This document shows, in pieces, positions 19,755-28,739 of a stretch of DNA of 64,000 nt. This DNA comes from Calothrix sp. NIES-4101 (lineage in GTDB: Bacteria > Cyanobacteriota > Cyanobacteriia > Cyanobacteriales > Nostocaceae). Both the position numbers and the translations under genes were made by a program. The first letter of the stretch is position 1. Each line of letters opens with the position of its first letter. Location: positions 5,208,001 to 5,272,000 of the forward strand of contig AP018280.1 of NCBI GenBank assembly GCA_004296455.1, read 5' to 3'. The notes below the pieces were generated by a model. That model had not been told where the DNA came from, ran no database searches, and was given only the letters and a program-made list of their open reading frames with translations.

Positions 19755-22700
19755 TCATTGACAATTAGACGGAGTTAAACCAGAACCATAGGGACTCGGA
19801 GTCGGGACTTGACTGGCAAGAACTACCACACCTTGAGCATTCCGATACCAACCCCTGGCTGGTAATGGCAATGGAGAGCTTTTCTTCTGCACCTCTGTAG
19901 CAGATGTAGGAGAACTCACACTCGCAGGCTCAAAACCGATCAAAGCCCCGCTACTTAATTGTTCTGTTGGTCGAGGTGGCAATCCTCCGCGTCCCGTGAT
20001 AGTAAATTCGCTTTGATTCTCTCTTCTAGATGCTCGACAAGCTTGAGCTACCACTTGTTCAGGTTGCGCTATTTCTGTCGGTAAATCAATCACTTCAAAG
20101 TTGCTTTCCGCCTCTGTTGTAATAATGCTGATCTGTCCAGCGACTCCCAATTGCGAACTAGCAGTAATTTGACAAGTCTGACAGACAAAGAATCCTCTGG
20201 TATTGACGCTGATATTGCCTCCCTGTCCCTGGAAAGCATCGGCGGTAATCTTACTCCCTTCTAGCAGTGCCACGAAGTTAGTGGGACTAAAGCCAGTAAT
20301 GTTAATGTTACCACCGTTCCCAGTACCACCAGCAGTCGCAGATATCTGACTGTTATGGCGCAGGAGCAAAGACTGGGTTTGCAAGGAGATGTTACCACCT
20401 TCACCGGATGCAGTAGCAGCAGATATGCTTCCTTGATTATTGAGCAGGATTGATTTGGCTATGACTTGGAGATTACCGGCATTTCCCGATCCCAAGCTTT
20501 GCACATCAATTTTTGCACCATCCCGAACAATCAGTTTGTTTGTAAAAACTTTGATGTCACCAGAAGCACCCGTTGCCTTCAGTTCTGGCAAGTTAGCACG
20601 TCCAGCCGCAGCCGATAAGCCGCCTAGAGTTAGGTTGCCGACGGAGGTGCCACTTAGTTCTATAGACTCAGAAGCATTGACAGTTAAGGTTCCTCCCTCC
20701 CCAGCACCTAAAGTTGCAGTTGATGCATCTGCCCCGTCGCGGAGAATTAGCTTCTTAGTCGAAATCGTTAAGTCTCCAGAGCGAGATGGGCTAAAACCCG
20801 TAGTACCCAAACCACTAGGAAACCTGAGATCAGGTAGAATACCTGCTATTTCTACAGAATCGCGGGCATTAACGATAACATTTCCCCCTGGCCCCCCAAA
20901 GGGAATTACGCCTGTTGGTAGGGAAGACCCTGTATTACTGCCAATCACACCATCTTGTACAGATAGTTTACCTGTATCAATTCGCAGGTCACCTCCCTTC
21001 CCTGTACCGAAGGTAGTATTCGTGTAAATGCCTGTTAAAAGGGCTGCTCCCAGTGGCGTTCTCTGTATTTGGATGCTATCTGTCGCGTTAATTTCTACAT
21101 TTCCACCCACTCCGTTACCTAAGGTGGCACTCACGAAGGTGCCGCCATCTTGCAATCTCAACTGCTTGGTATCAACTTTGATATTACCTGCTGTACCAGT
21201 ACTGCCCCGGACATTTCCGGTTTGGATGGCAGAGCCACTTATTTCTACCAAATCAGAGGCACGAATGTTTAAATTACCTCCGATCCCCTGAGTAAATGTC
21301 GGGCTAAAGATGATTGCTCCATTACCCATGATGAGAGAGGAAGTTTGCAGATTGAGATTACCGGAAGTGCCAGCGCCCTCAGTACCAACGAAAATACCAG
21401 TTCCCCTGTCAGTGGGGCTGAGTGTCCCCAGGAGTGCTCCTACTTGAAAAGTCCTTTGAAACTCCTCAAACCCAGTCCCCAATATCTCGACTGAGTTGGC
21501 AGATTTGATATTAATATTTCCTCCTTGACCATCACCAAAAGTAGCTGAGGAGATGAATGCGCGATCGCCGATAATTAACTTATCTGTGGCGATCGTCAGG
21601 TTCCCACCTGCACCCACACCAAAATTGTCACTAGATATCTGACTACCACCGGACATCTGCAAAGCATTCTGGACTTGCAAATCAAGGTTGCCGCCTTTGC
21701 CTCCTCTGGTAACTGCTGTGATCCCACCTTGGTTATCCAGGAAAATAGAGCCAGCATTCACCCGCAACGTTCCTGCATCCCCTGTGCCATCATTTCTTAC
21801 CGTCACTTGCGCCCCATCTCGAATAGTCAATTTTCCAGTGTTAATGGTCACATCTCCCGAAGTTCCATTGGGTACGGGAGGTAGTCTTAATAACTGTTGT
21901 AAGGATGGATCAACGATGTTGGCGGAGGAAATAATCAGACTGGGATTGACGGAGCCAGGGACTTTCCCGCTAACTTCGACAGAATCTTCAGCGTTAATAT
22001 TGACGCTACCAGCAGTACCGCTAGCTAAGGTGGAAGCATCAACTCTGCCGCCATCTTTAATGAGCAAACGCTGAGTATTAATGGTGACGCTACCAGCTTT
22101 ACCTTGACCACCCGTACCAGCTGTTACTTGGCTGGGGGTGAAAACAATTGGTGTGACACCTACCAGTTCTACCAACTTCGAGGCATTCACAGTCACATTG
22201 CCACCGGAGCCGGCTCCGGCAGTTACAGAGGCAATATTACCGCCGGAAAGGGCAGTCAACTGCTGTGTAGCCAATGTCAGAGTTCCGGCATCCCCAGCCC
22301 CAAAAGTTGCCGCCGTAATATTGCTGAATCGGCTGAGGTTCGCTGGTGAGAATCCCAACACTTGCACAGAATCTGCCGCTTGAATATCAATATTGCCACC
22401 AGGAGCCGCAGTATAAGTAGCCGCAGATATGGCTGCTCCATCTTGTAGCAGTAACCGGGGCGTGACAATGCTAATATTCCCACTTTTGCCACCGCCGATG
22501 GTTTCTGTAAATATGTTGCTGGAAATCTGCCCGTCTGTTGTAGTCCCTACCAAAGCCAAAGAATCAGAGGCATTGACTTTAATGCCTCCTGCTGACTGTG
22601 TTCCCTGGTTTTGAATTAACACGACTGAGCCATCGCGGATGGCAATATTTTTTCCTTGTAACTGGATGGCACCACTACCCACACCACTCGTATCTGCTAA

Positions 22701-23051
22701 TGCCTTTTGCGATAGGAAAATATCCTGAAAATTTGTTACCCCTTGATAAGCTAAATTCCAGCCTTGAGGACTAGGATTGAGACTCACCAAGCCTTCGGCT
22801 ACACTACCTAAATCAATACGTCCACCCTCGGCTGTGAGTGTGCCACCTTCTGAGATAATTCCTCCTCCCACCAAGGCTAAGGTATTACCGGGTTGTACCT
22901 TGAGTCCGGCGGTGCTTCCTCTAGTGAAGGGTGAGAATATCGGACTTTGCAAGCTAATGTTGTGTCCCTGTCCTTGGATACGAATTGCTTGGGGATTTTG
23001 CCCAAATTGCAAGCCAACGGGCACACTAATCGTTAGTCGCGGGGAAGCGGC
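19755..23051 (-). pseudogene. 3' part of filamentous hemagglutinin-type exoprotein (TpsA), split by IS
   Basis: 1,098 codons plus stop encode the passenger of a TpsA exoprotein: about twenty imperfect beta-helix repeats with GGNI/AGNL turns and 'L.IRDGA.I' rungs, then a C-terminal segment (QACRASRRENQSEF, TGRGGLPPRP) found in cyanobacterial members. The first in-frame start left is GTG 23024, which would give a protein without signal peptide or TPS domain that could not be exported. Its 5' part is at 24709-25179, on the far side of the IS. Joining both parts after removing the IS and one 11-bp duplication gives 1,255 continuous codons. Confidence 0.93.
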
Positions 23052-23062
23052 ATCGGTAGCAC
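23052..23062. repeat. Target site duplication, left copy
   Basis: ATCGGTAGCAC, identical to 24709-24719, flanking the IS. Confidence 0.92.
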
Positions 23063-24708
23063 TACCCCTGTTAAGGTGTACTCCTCAAAATGGTACATTT
23101 AGGTCTGTAAAGGTTGCAGGATGGGAGTTTCAACCAGGTTAGAAGTTTGTTGTTCTACTCTAGACTGCTTGCAGTCGCGTTGTTTCTCAGCCAGAAGTCG
23201 AGCAGTGGAGACGTGAGGACGGTTAGGTTCTCTTTCTCTTTTTGGTTGGGGCTTTTTTTCGGCTTTAGGACTGGAAGCAAAGCGTTTGAGGTCAACTGTC
23301 GCAGCCCATTGTTTTAATAACTCGGCAAAAGCAGGTAAACTCAGATGGTTTAAAAATTTCCATTCAACGTCGGGAATCGCAATCATCATACCCGTGTAGG
23401 TACTTTGAATTTCCTCAACTAAATAGTAATTAGAAACACCTGCATCAATTTTTCCTTGCCCATGGACGCTACGCAATGCTGATTTAATCACAGATAAAAT
23501 ATTGTAGGCAACTAGTGCCATGCAAAAGCTGAATAAAGCGGCTCTGGGATAACCTAAAGTCTTAATTTCGCATTCTAGAGTATCGCTAACGACTTGAAAT
23601 AAACCCTCAACACTCCAACGTTTAAGGTAAATATTTGAGATTACAATGGGAGAAGCATTTTCTTTTCTGAGGTTGCAAAAAACTGCCACTTCAGTATCTC
23701 CATCGCGAGTTGGCTCATTTAAACGAACAACAACACGACGAGATTTTATCGATTCTCCTTCATATTCAATCATCACATCCTGCTCGAAAACTTTGCCTGT
23801 TGCACTATCACATATTTCCTTTAATTCTCCTAATTCTTTATAAGGCATCGATGCATGTTGGCGAATCACAAAGTAAGCTTTTCTCTTTGCAATTTCAACT
23901 AGAAACATACAGGTACAAAAATTTCTATCTCCCACCCAAACATCATTCTTTTCCACAGTTTCTAATACTTGGCTAAATAATGCTCTTTCCTGGGTATAAG
24001 CATCCTCACATGGGAATTGATCGATTGCCAGCATTAATATTGGGTCAAGCACAACTAGAGATTTTCCTGGTAATGGTCCACCATTCACTGAGCGTAAAAC
24101 CGAAAGCCTATGCTCTGTTGCTGCCAGGTTATTTCCATCAATTATCTTGATTCGATAACCAGGTAAAATTGCTGGCTGTTCTCCTCCTAACTCCGATATA
24201 ATCGGTGCCAATTCTTTACTGCTATAACGTACTAAAGCTTGAGAAACTGAGGGTTCGATACCGTTAATTTTACTGTAGAAAGCAACACGGGAAACTCCTA
24301 TTTGCTTAGAAAATGCCTTGTACGCTGCGCTAATTGATGGCCGGATGTTACATACGACTAAACTCATTATTCCCACTACTGTCGAAAACAATAATTCCTG
24401 TGTATATTGCTTTTCTCGCGTTGCTTCAAATAATTCATCTAATTTTTCGGCGCTGAAAATTCTTTCTAATGTTGCTCTCAGCATTACCGTTACCGGAGAT
24501 ACTTCAATAAAACGCTCGAAAATTGAACTCAGCATGACACAGCACCCATCAATTATCGTTACCTTCTCAACCTATAATCTCATGTTTGACCTTCTATGAA
24601 TTGTTGGTTATTTTTTGCTGTTCTTTGATTAATATTGGTATATTTTCTTGTACCACAATGGTTTCAGCCTTTTACTGGTTCATTTTTTAGTACACCTTAA
24701 CAGGGGTA
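23063..24708 (-). mobile_element. Complete IS4-family insertion sequence, 1,646 bp
   Basis: The ends are 20-bp perfect inverted repeats, TACCCCTGTTAAGGTGTACT (23063-23082, and its complement at 24689-24708). The host sequence ATCGGTAGCAC is directly duplicated on both sides (23052-23062 and 24709-24719), an 11-bp target duplication within the range known for IS4-family elements. One intact transposase gene fills it. Perfect ends, perfect duplication and an open transposase frame indicate a recent insertion. Confidence 0.95.
23099..24535 (-). CDS. IS4-family DDE transposase
   Basis: 478 residues, apparently intact. Catalytic Asp candidates are in IIDGNNLAATEHR and VWVGDRNFC. The Glu is in YLKRWSVEGLF, which has the Y-x2-R-x3-E spacing of the IS4-family YREK signature, although the final Lys position is occupied by Ser. 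The C-terminus (about 400-478) is basic and low in hydrophobic residues. The gene reads in the same direction as the host exoprotein gene it interrupts, so transposase transcription could run into the truncated 3' part. Confidence 0.93.
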   Translation of the reverse strand: MLSSIFERFIEVSPVTVMLRATLERIFSAEKLDELFEATREKQYTQELLFSTVVGIMSLVVCNIRPSISAAYKAFSKQIGVSRVAFYSKINGIEPSVSQALVRYSSKELAPIISELGGEQPAILPGYRIKIIDGNNLAATEHRLSVLRSVNGGPLPGKSLVVLDPILMLAIDQFPCEDAYTQERALFSQVLETVEKNDVWVGDRNFCTCMFLVEIAKRKAYFVIRQHASMPYKELGELKEICDSATGKVFEQDVMIEYEGESIKSRRVVVRLNEPTRDGDTEVAVFCNLRKENASPIVISNIYLKRWSVEGLFQVVSDTLECEIKTLGYPRAALFSFCMALVAYNILSVIKSALRSVHGQGKIDAGVSNYYLVEEIQSTYTGMMIAIPDVEWKFLNHLSLPAFAELLKQWAATVDLKRFASSPKAEKKPQPKREREPNRPHVSTARLLAEKQRDCKQSRVEQQTSNLVETPILQPLQT

Positions 24709-24719
24709 ATCGGTAGCAC
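24709..24719. repeat. Target site duplication, right copy
   Basis: ATCGGTAGCAC, identical to 23052-23062. On the minus strand it encodes the SATD-like junction of the exoprotein and belongs to its original sequence. Confidence 0.92.
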
Positions 24720-25179
24720 TAAATTCTGCTCCATCGGCAAATTTGAGGCTATTGGCTGTACTTGCCAAAAACGAGCCACCAATGCTGAGTTGGGCATTTG
24801 CACCAAAGTTAATGCCACTAGGATTAATGAGGATGACATTGGCACCGTAGTTTTCTTTGATTAAGCCGTCAATATTGGAAATTGAACCACCTGTTACCCG
24901 ATTGATGATGTTAGTAATATTATTTAAATTTGCGGTGTTTTTGAAAAAAGCCTCGCCACCGGTGGGAACAGAAAATTCTCGAAAGCTGTGGAAAAGGTTG
25001 CTACCAAATTGTGAACCTCCAGTAATTTCGTAAATTATGTTACCAGCAGAACCAGATGGATTTACCTGAGTGCCAACTGTGTTATCTGAAGATATTTGTG
25101 CTAGGACAGGGCAGCTAGCAAATAAATAGCCAATAGAAACACTGCTATTGATCAAAATTTGGCGACGGACTTGTTTCAT
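24709..25179 (-). pseudogene. 5' part of hemagglutinin-type exoprotein (TpsA): signal peptide and TPS domain
   Basis: 157 native codons. A signal peptide (about 1-28, ending CPVLAQ) is followed by the start of the TPS secretion domain: NIIYEITGGSQFGSNLFHSF, the strands around FFKNTANL and NIINRVTGG, and the diagnostic VILINPSGINFG and GSFLAS motifs. The frame then runs into the IS and stops after four foreign codons, so the protein made would be about 160 residues, with the secretion signal but no passenger. Restored across the IS, it reads straight into ATDAASPRLTISVPVGLQFG. Confidence 0.93.
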
Positions 25180-25326
25180 TTTGCACAGTTAAAAATCAAA
25201 CCCACGGTGAAATTACTTAAATGTTATGTTTTTTAGATGAATTTCAGTAAATTTAACTAAAAAATAATAATACTATTGAATTTATATTCAAACTTAAATT
25301 TTGCTCAAGAAAAGGAGTTAAGTAAT

Positions 25327-25845
25327 ATGAACAAGCGGCAGTCTTGGATAATTAGGGGAATGGTGCCAATACTAGCTCTGGGTGCGCTCGCTGGATTTTC
25401 TCAACCTAGCACTGCTAGTCAGGTGCAAGTTTCCTGCAAGAGTGACAACAGTACACCAAAAGTAATTATTAGTCTAAGTAAAGAAGGCACTACTAGAGAT
25501 TACACTGTCTTCAATTTTCTGCCACAGTATTTCTCTGCCACAGATGTTGTGCAAAATTGCCAAAAGATAGCAAAGGATTTGCAGACTCTCTATGAGACAG
25601 ATAATTTTCAGTATTTGACTGCTGACAAGCTGAATAATCAATCTGTTGTCTGTGCTGTAGAACGCAGAGGTATCGGTTGTAATCATTACAACGCTAAGGT
25701 TTTATTTAGTTTTCGAGGCGATGACAATCCTTCTCAAGGATTATACGAAATATTAGGTAGCGGTTTTAAACAAGCACAGCCTCCCGATGCCCGGACTATT
25801 AGCCGTACCTATACAGCTACTAAACCTGGTTGGTGGCCATTTTAA
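25327..25845 (+). CDS. COP23 domain exported protein
   Basis: 172 residues. A signal peptide (about 1-31, ending STAS) is followed by a COP23-type domain: an opening VSCKSDNSTPKVIISL, a central NCQKIAKDLQTLYE (the RC..VS helix of the family), and YLTADKLNNQSVVCAVE with paired Cys, ending in a short basic tail. COP23 was named after a circadian-oscillating, membrane-associated cyanobacterial polypeptide; its biochemical role is unknown. ATG 25327 is preceded by AAGGAG about ten bases upstream. An in-frame upstream start at 25276 lacks a ribosome site and would spoil the signal peptide. It is divergent from the disrupted exoprotein gene and convergent with the TPR gene. Confidence 0.85.
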   Translation: MNKRQSWIIRGMVPILALGALAGFSQPSTASQVQVSCKSDNSTPKVIISLSKEGTTRDYTVFNFLPQYFSATDVVQNCQKIAKDLQTLYETDNFQYLTADKLNNQSVVCAVERRGIGCNHYNAKVLFSFRGDDNPSQGLYEILGSGFKQAQPPDARTISRTYTATKPGWWPF

Positions 25846-25872
25846 AACTACTTAGGGATTATGGCGAGGGAA

Positions 25873-27972
25873 TTATTGCGGGCAAGCCATTTTCCCTTGT
25901 GCTGCGGCTTGGTAATCTGGTTTGAACTTCAATGCTCGATCAAAAGCCGCGATCGCTTTTTCAGTTTGGTGAAATTTACACAGGCTCAAACCCGAGTAAT
26001 ACCAGATTTCGGCTTTTTGAGGGTTCGTTAGCTGGTGATGTTCGAGAACGAAATAAAATTGTGCGATCGCTTGATCATCTCTGTTTAAGGATTGTAGGGT
26101 AATCCCTTTACCACGCAAAGCCACGAAGTACTGGGGATTGTATTTTAACGCTTGCTCGTAGGCTGTGAGGGCTGCTTCATATTCTTGTTTTTGCGCTAAC
26201 ACCTGAGCTTGAGTGGTAAAAGCGATCGCTAACTCTTTCGCTTTTGCATCTTTATGTTCAACTTTCAAAATCTGCTTTGAAAGCTCAATCGCTTGATTGG
26301 CAGTAGTTAGCGCTTTATCTGTTTGATTGAGTGCTAGTAGGACTATGGATTTATTAATCCAGAATACAGGGTCTTTGGGATCAAGGGAAATGGCTTGATC
26401 AAAAGCCGCCATCGCTTGATCGTATTGTTTTAGATTATACAGTGCCTCACCTCGGCAATTCCAGCCAAAAACCGCTTCTGGGTTGATAATAGTTGCGGTA
26501 GTACATGATTCGAGCATCTGGTTGTAGTCTTTGAGTCCAGCGAGTGCATAGCCTCGGTTAGTCCAAGATTCGTAATAATTGCTATCAAGCTTTAAAAGTT
26601 GGTTGTATTTGTCAAGCGCTTGTTGATAGTCTCCTCGGTGCAATAACCGATTACTGCTTTTAAATATCGTTTCTACTTGCGACCATCTAAACAGGCTGAA
26701 ACCTAAGAAAATTAAACCAGAACCACAAAGCATCAAGCCAGCTATTGCTAGTAAAATCCAAACTCGTTTTTTGATCTTGGGTTCAGGGCGAGTTTTAGTA
26801 GTAGTAGTTACACTCAAGGTATTATCTGCTGAGTTGGGGTTATATATAGTTGTATTTGCCAAGGAAGAGTGTAGTATCTCCTCCAATTCTTGCTCTACCC
26901 AATGGTGATCAAAAACTGATTGGTAAATACGATTGCTAATTTTCAGTTTATCTTGTTGTTGTACTAACAATCTTAAGCGCAATAATTCTGTCTGTTCTGG
27001 ACTGTTGTCAGCTAGAGTTTCTCCTTCACGCAAAATTTCCTGGTACAGTTCCAATAGTAACAAAGGATCACATTGCTGATTATGAACAATAGTGTCACGA
27101 ATTCCTTGCAAATGTTCACCTGCCAATTGAGTTTCCCAATTCTGAAGCAAATAGGTTTGTACTAGCTGTTGTACTGTTGTGGCTTCGGTACCTGCGGCGA
27201 TAAATTCCTGTGATTCCGCCAGCAATTGACACAGTTTCTGGGTGAGAAGCGGTTGCTTATTTGTCCATGACAAGACTTCTGTCATCAAAACTTCGGGACA
27301 ACTGGCTTTTTCTGCTAATTTGCATAGTTCGAGTGTAAATCCACTTAACAATCTTAACTTTGCTAATTCCTGTTCAACCCAATTGCGATCGAAAACTGAT
27401 TGATAAATACGATTGCCAACTTTCAGTTTGTCTTGTTCTTGTCCTACCAATCTTAACCGTAATAATTCTGCCTGTTCTGGGCTGTTGTTAGCTGCAAGTT
27501 CGCCTTCATCCAAAATTGCCTGGTATAGTTCCAATAGTAATAAAGGTTCACATTGCTGATTGTGGATCAGAGTTTCACAAATCCCTTGCAAATGTTCACC
27601 TGCCAATTGAGTTTCCCAATTCTGAAGCAAATGGGTTTGTACTAGCTTTTGTACTGCTGCGGTTTCGGTACCTGGGGCGATAAATTCCTGTGATTCTGCC
27701 AGCAATTGACAAAGTTTCTGGGTAAGAAGTGGTTGCTTATTTGTCCATGACAAGACTTCTGTCATCAAAACTTCGGGACAGCTGGCTTTTTCTGCTAATT
27801 TGAATAATCTGATCGTACAACGGCTAAATAATTGGAACTGTTGCGATTCTTTTGTGATTAGATGATCGCGATTGCCAATTGATTCCTCAATGGATGTCGA
27901 GTCTATCAAATTTTCCTGCTGTGGTACAGGCAATTCCTGAAACTGTTCTGCAGGTGCTGAAATTTCAAGCAT
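25873..27972 (-). CDS. Membrane TPR protein with two tandem copies of an AAA-associated domain
   Basis: 699 residues. Residues 54-203 and 214-363 are two near-identical copies of a module (LSWTNKQPLLTQKLCQLLAES, NWETQLAGEHLQGI, LLLLELYQ, then a winged-helix-like LRLRLVGQEQDKLKVGNRIY). In many cyanobacterial proteins this module follows an AAA-like ATPase domain, but no Walker motif is present here. A TM segment (about 404-430) leads to five or six TPRs (about 435-690). The N-terminal modules would be cytoplasmic and the TPRs on the other side, or the reverse. Function is unknown; an adaptor or signalling role is inference. Two tiny same-strand ORFs lie directly upstream. Confidence 0.85.
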   Translation of the reverse strand: MLEISAPAEQFQELPVPQQENLIDSTSIEESIGNRDHLITKESQQFQLFSRCTIRLFKLAEKASCPEVLMTEVLSWTNKQPLLTQKLCQLLAESQEFIAPGTETAAVQKLVQTHLLQNWETQLAGEHLQGICETLIHNQQCEPLLLLELYQAILDEGELAANNSPEQAELLRLRLVGQEQDKLKVGNRIYQSVFDRNWVEQELAKLRLLSGFTLELCKLAEKASCPEVLMTEVLSWTNKQPLLTQKLCQLLAESQEFIAAGTEATTVQQLVQTYLLQNWETQLAGEHLQGIRDTIVHNQQCDPLLLLELYQEILREGETLADNSPEQTELLRLRLLVQQQDKLKISNRIYQSVFDHHWVEQELEEILHSSLANTTIYNPNSADNTLSVTTTTKTRPEPKIKKRVWILLAIAGLMLCGSGLIFLGFSLFRWSQVETIFKSSNRLLHRGDYQQALDKYNQLLKLDSNYYESWTNRGYALAGLKDYNQMLESCTTATIINPEAVFGWNCRGEALYNLKQYDQAMAAFDQAISLDPKDPVFWINKSIVLLALNQTDKALTTANQAIELSKQILKVEHKDAKAKELAIAFTTQAQVLAQKQEYEAALTAYEQALKYNPQYFVALRGKGITLQSLNRDDQAIAQFYFVLEHHQLTNPQKAEIWYYSGLSLCKFHQTEKAIAAFDRALKFKPDYQAAAQGKMACPQ
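26884..27333 (-). repeat. Intragenic duplication, second module
   Basis: 450-bp copy matching 27364-27813 at an exact 480-bp (160-codon) offset. Long stretches are identical at the DNA level, including synonymous positions (for example around 27262-27320 and 27742-27800), which suggests recent duplication or gene conversion. Confidence 0.85.
27364..27813 (-). repeat. Intragenic duplication, first module
   Basis: First copy of the duplicated module, residues 54-203 of the TPR protein. See 26884-27333 for the partner. Confidence 0.85.
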
Positions 27973-28042
27973 TGAGGTTCTCCATCCGTTATCGATTCTT
28001 CTAAAGCAAAATGCTCCAGGAAAAAGTTGATTATAGTCGCTT

Positions 28043-28186
28043 TTAAGCTGCTCTTGAGTACAGTGAATTCACCGAAGCACGGTTTATTTTGTGTATGTTT
28101 GCTAGGATAATGTTAATTTTTTGTTCATTTAACAGTCCAGCTTCTTCTAAATATTCACCAATGGCTGTTTTGGTTTCTGTTCTCAT
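28043..28186 (-). CDS. 47-residue ORF resembling a GspE/MshE N-terminal-like half-module
   Basis: The short frame begins at ATG 28186 and encodes a protein with IGEYLEEAGLLNEQKINIILANI near its start. This matches the recurring helix pair (IG.YL.EAGLL...QI..AL) of the MshEN/GspE N-terminal-type modules found in many cyanobacterial proteins. Only the first half of such a module is present, so it may be a remnant or a real minimal protein. It lies 70 bp before the TPR gene start and 37 bp after another small ORF, all in one direction. Expression is unproven. Confidence 0.4.
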   Translation of the reverse strand: MRTETKTAIGEYLEEAGLLNEQKINIILANIHKINRASVNSLYSRAA

Positions 28187-28223
28187 CAAATTTTCCACTG
28201 TTGATAACAAAATCAACTGTTTA

Positions 28224-28361
28224 TTATTTGAGCCATCCGTGCAAGGCTAAAATTTCACCAAGTCGCAATCCATAAAATTGGGTTTGTTCCTTCAGAGGCA
28301 TTTCCACATGTTCGGGTGAAATGAGGTCAGACTGTTGTAAAACTTTACCAAGCAGCTTCAT
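28224..28361 (-). CDS. 45-residue ORF resembling a GspE/MshE N-terminal-like module
   Basis: Begins at ATG 28361 and encodes LGKVLQQSDLISPEHVEMPL followed by LRLGEILALHGWLK and a stop. The two halves correspond to the first and last helices of the cyanobacterial MshEN-like module (G.LL.EAGLIS..Q....L..Q...LR.GEILA.RGW.K). It is too short to be a typical full gene and may be the tail or fragment of a decayed gene. No ribosome site is clear. It is first in a leftward run of two small ORFs and the TPR gene. Confidence 0.4.
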   Translation of the reverse strand: MKLLGKVLQQSDLISPEHVEMPLKEQTQFYGLRLGEILALHGWLK

Positions 28362-28739
28362 AAAACAAAGGATATTTAAGCTATGAACCAAAAGAGCCAG
28401 ATAAATCCATTATTAGTGCAATATTTAAGGGTTTATTCTACCATTTCTGTAACAGTTGTGGTGATGATGAATAATTAAGTAATCGCTATTTTTAATGAGC
28501 TAAGGGCTGAAAAACTGATTTGGAGCTTAGTGGAAGCCATGTTTACTCCCAAAACGCAGTAGAATCAAGTGTTACAGGTAATGGGGCTACAGAAAAGCTA
28601 GAGCGTAGTTTTTGATTATTTCATGCCAATTTATACATGTAGAGTATGTATTCAGAACGCACTCCAATATTTCCTTATATAATTCTGAGTCCAAACTCCC
28701 GTATTCCTGCTAATTATATTTATTAACCAAAACCTAAAA
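28362..28739. other. Divergent intergenic region
   Basis: AT-rich gap between the leftward small ORFs and the rightward aldehyde dehydrogenase gene. It presumably holds promoters for both. No ORF, repeat or recognisable operator was seen. Confidence 0.5.

Noticed and set aside
20440-22614. Several long plus-strand ORFs opposite the exoprotein gene
   Set aside because: They mirror the repetitive beta-helix coding sequence on the other strand and have Pro/Ser/Thr-rich, family-free translations. The minus-strand frame has clear exoprotein repeats.
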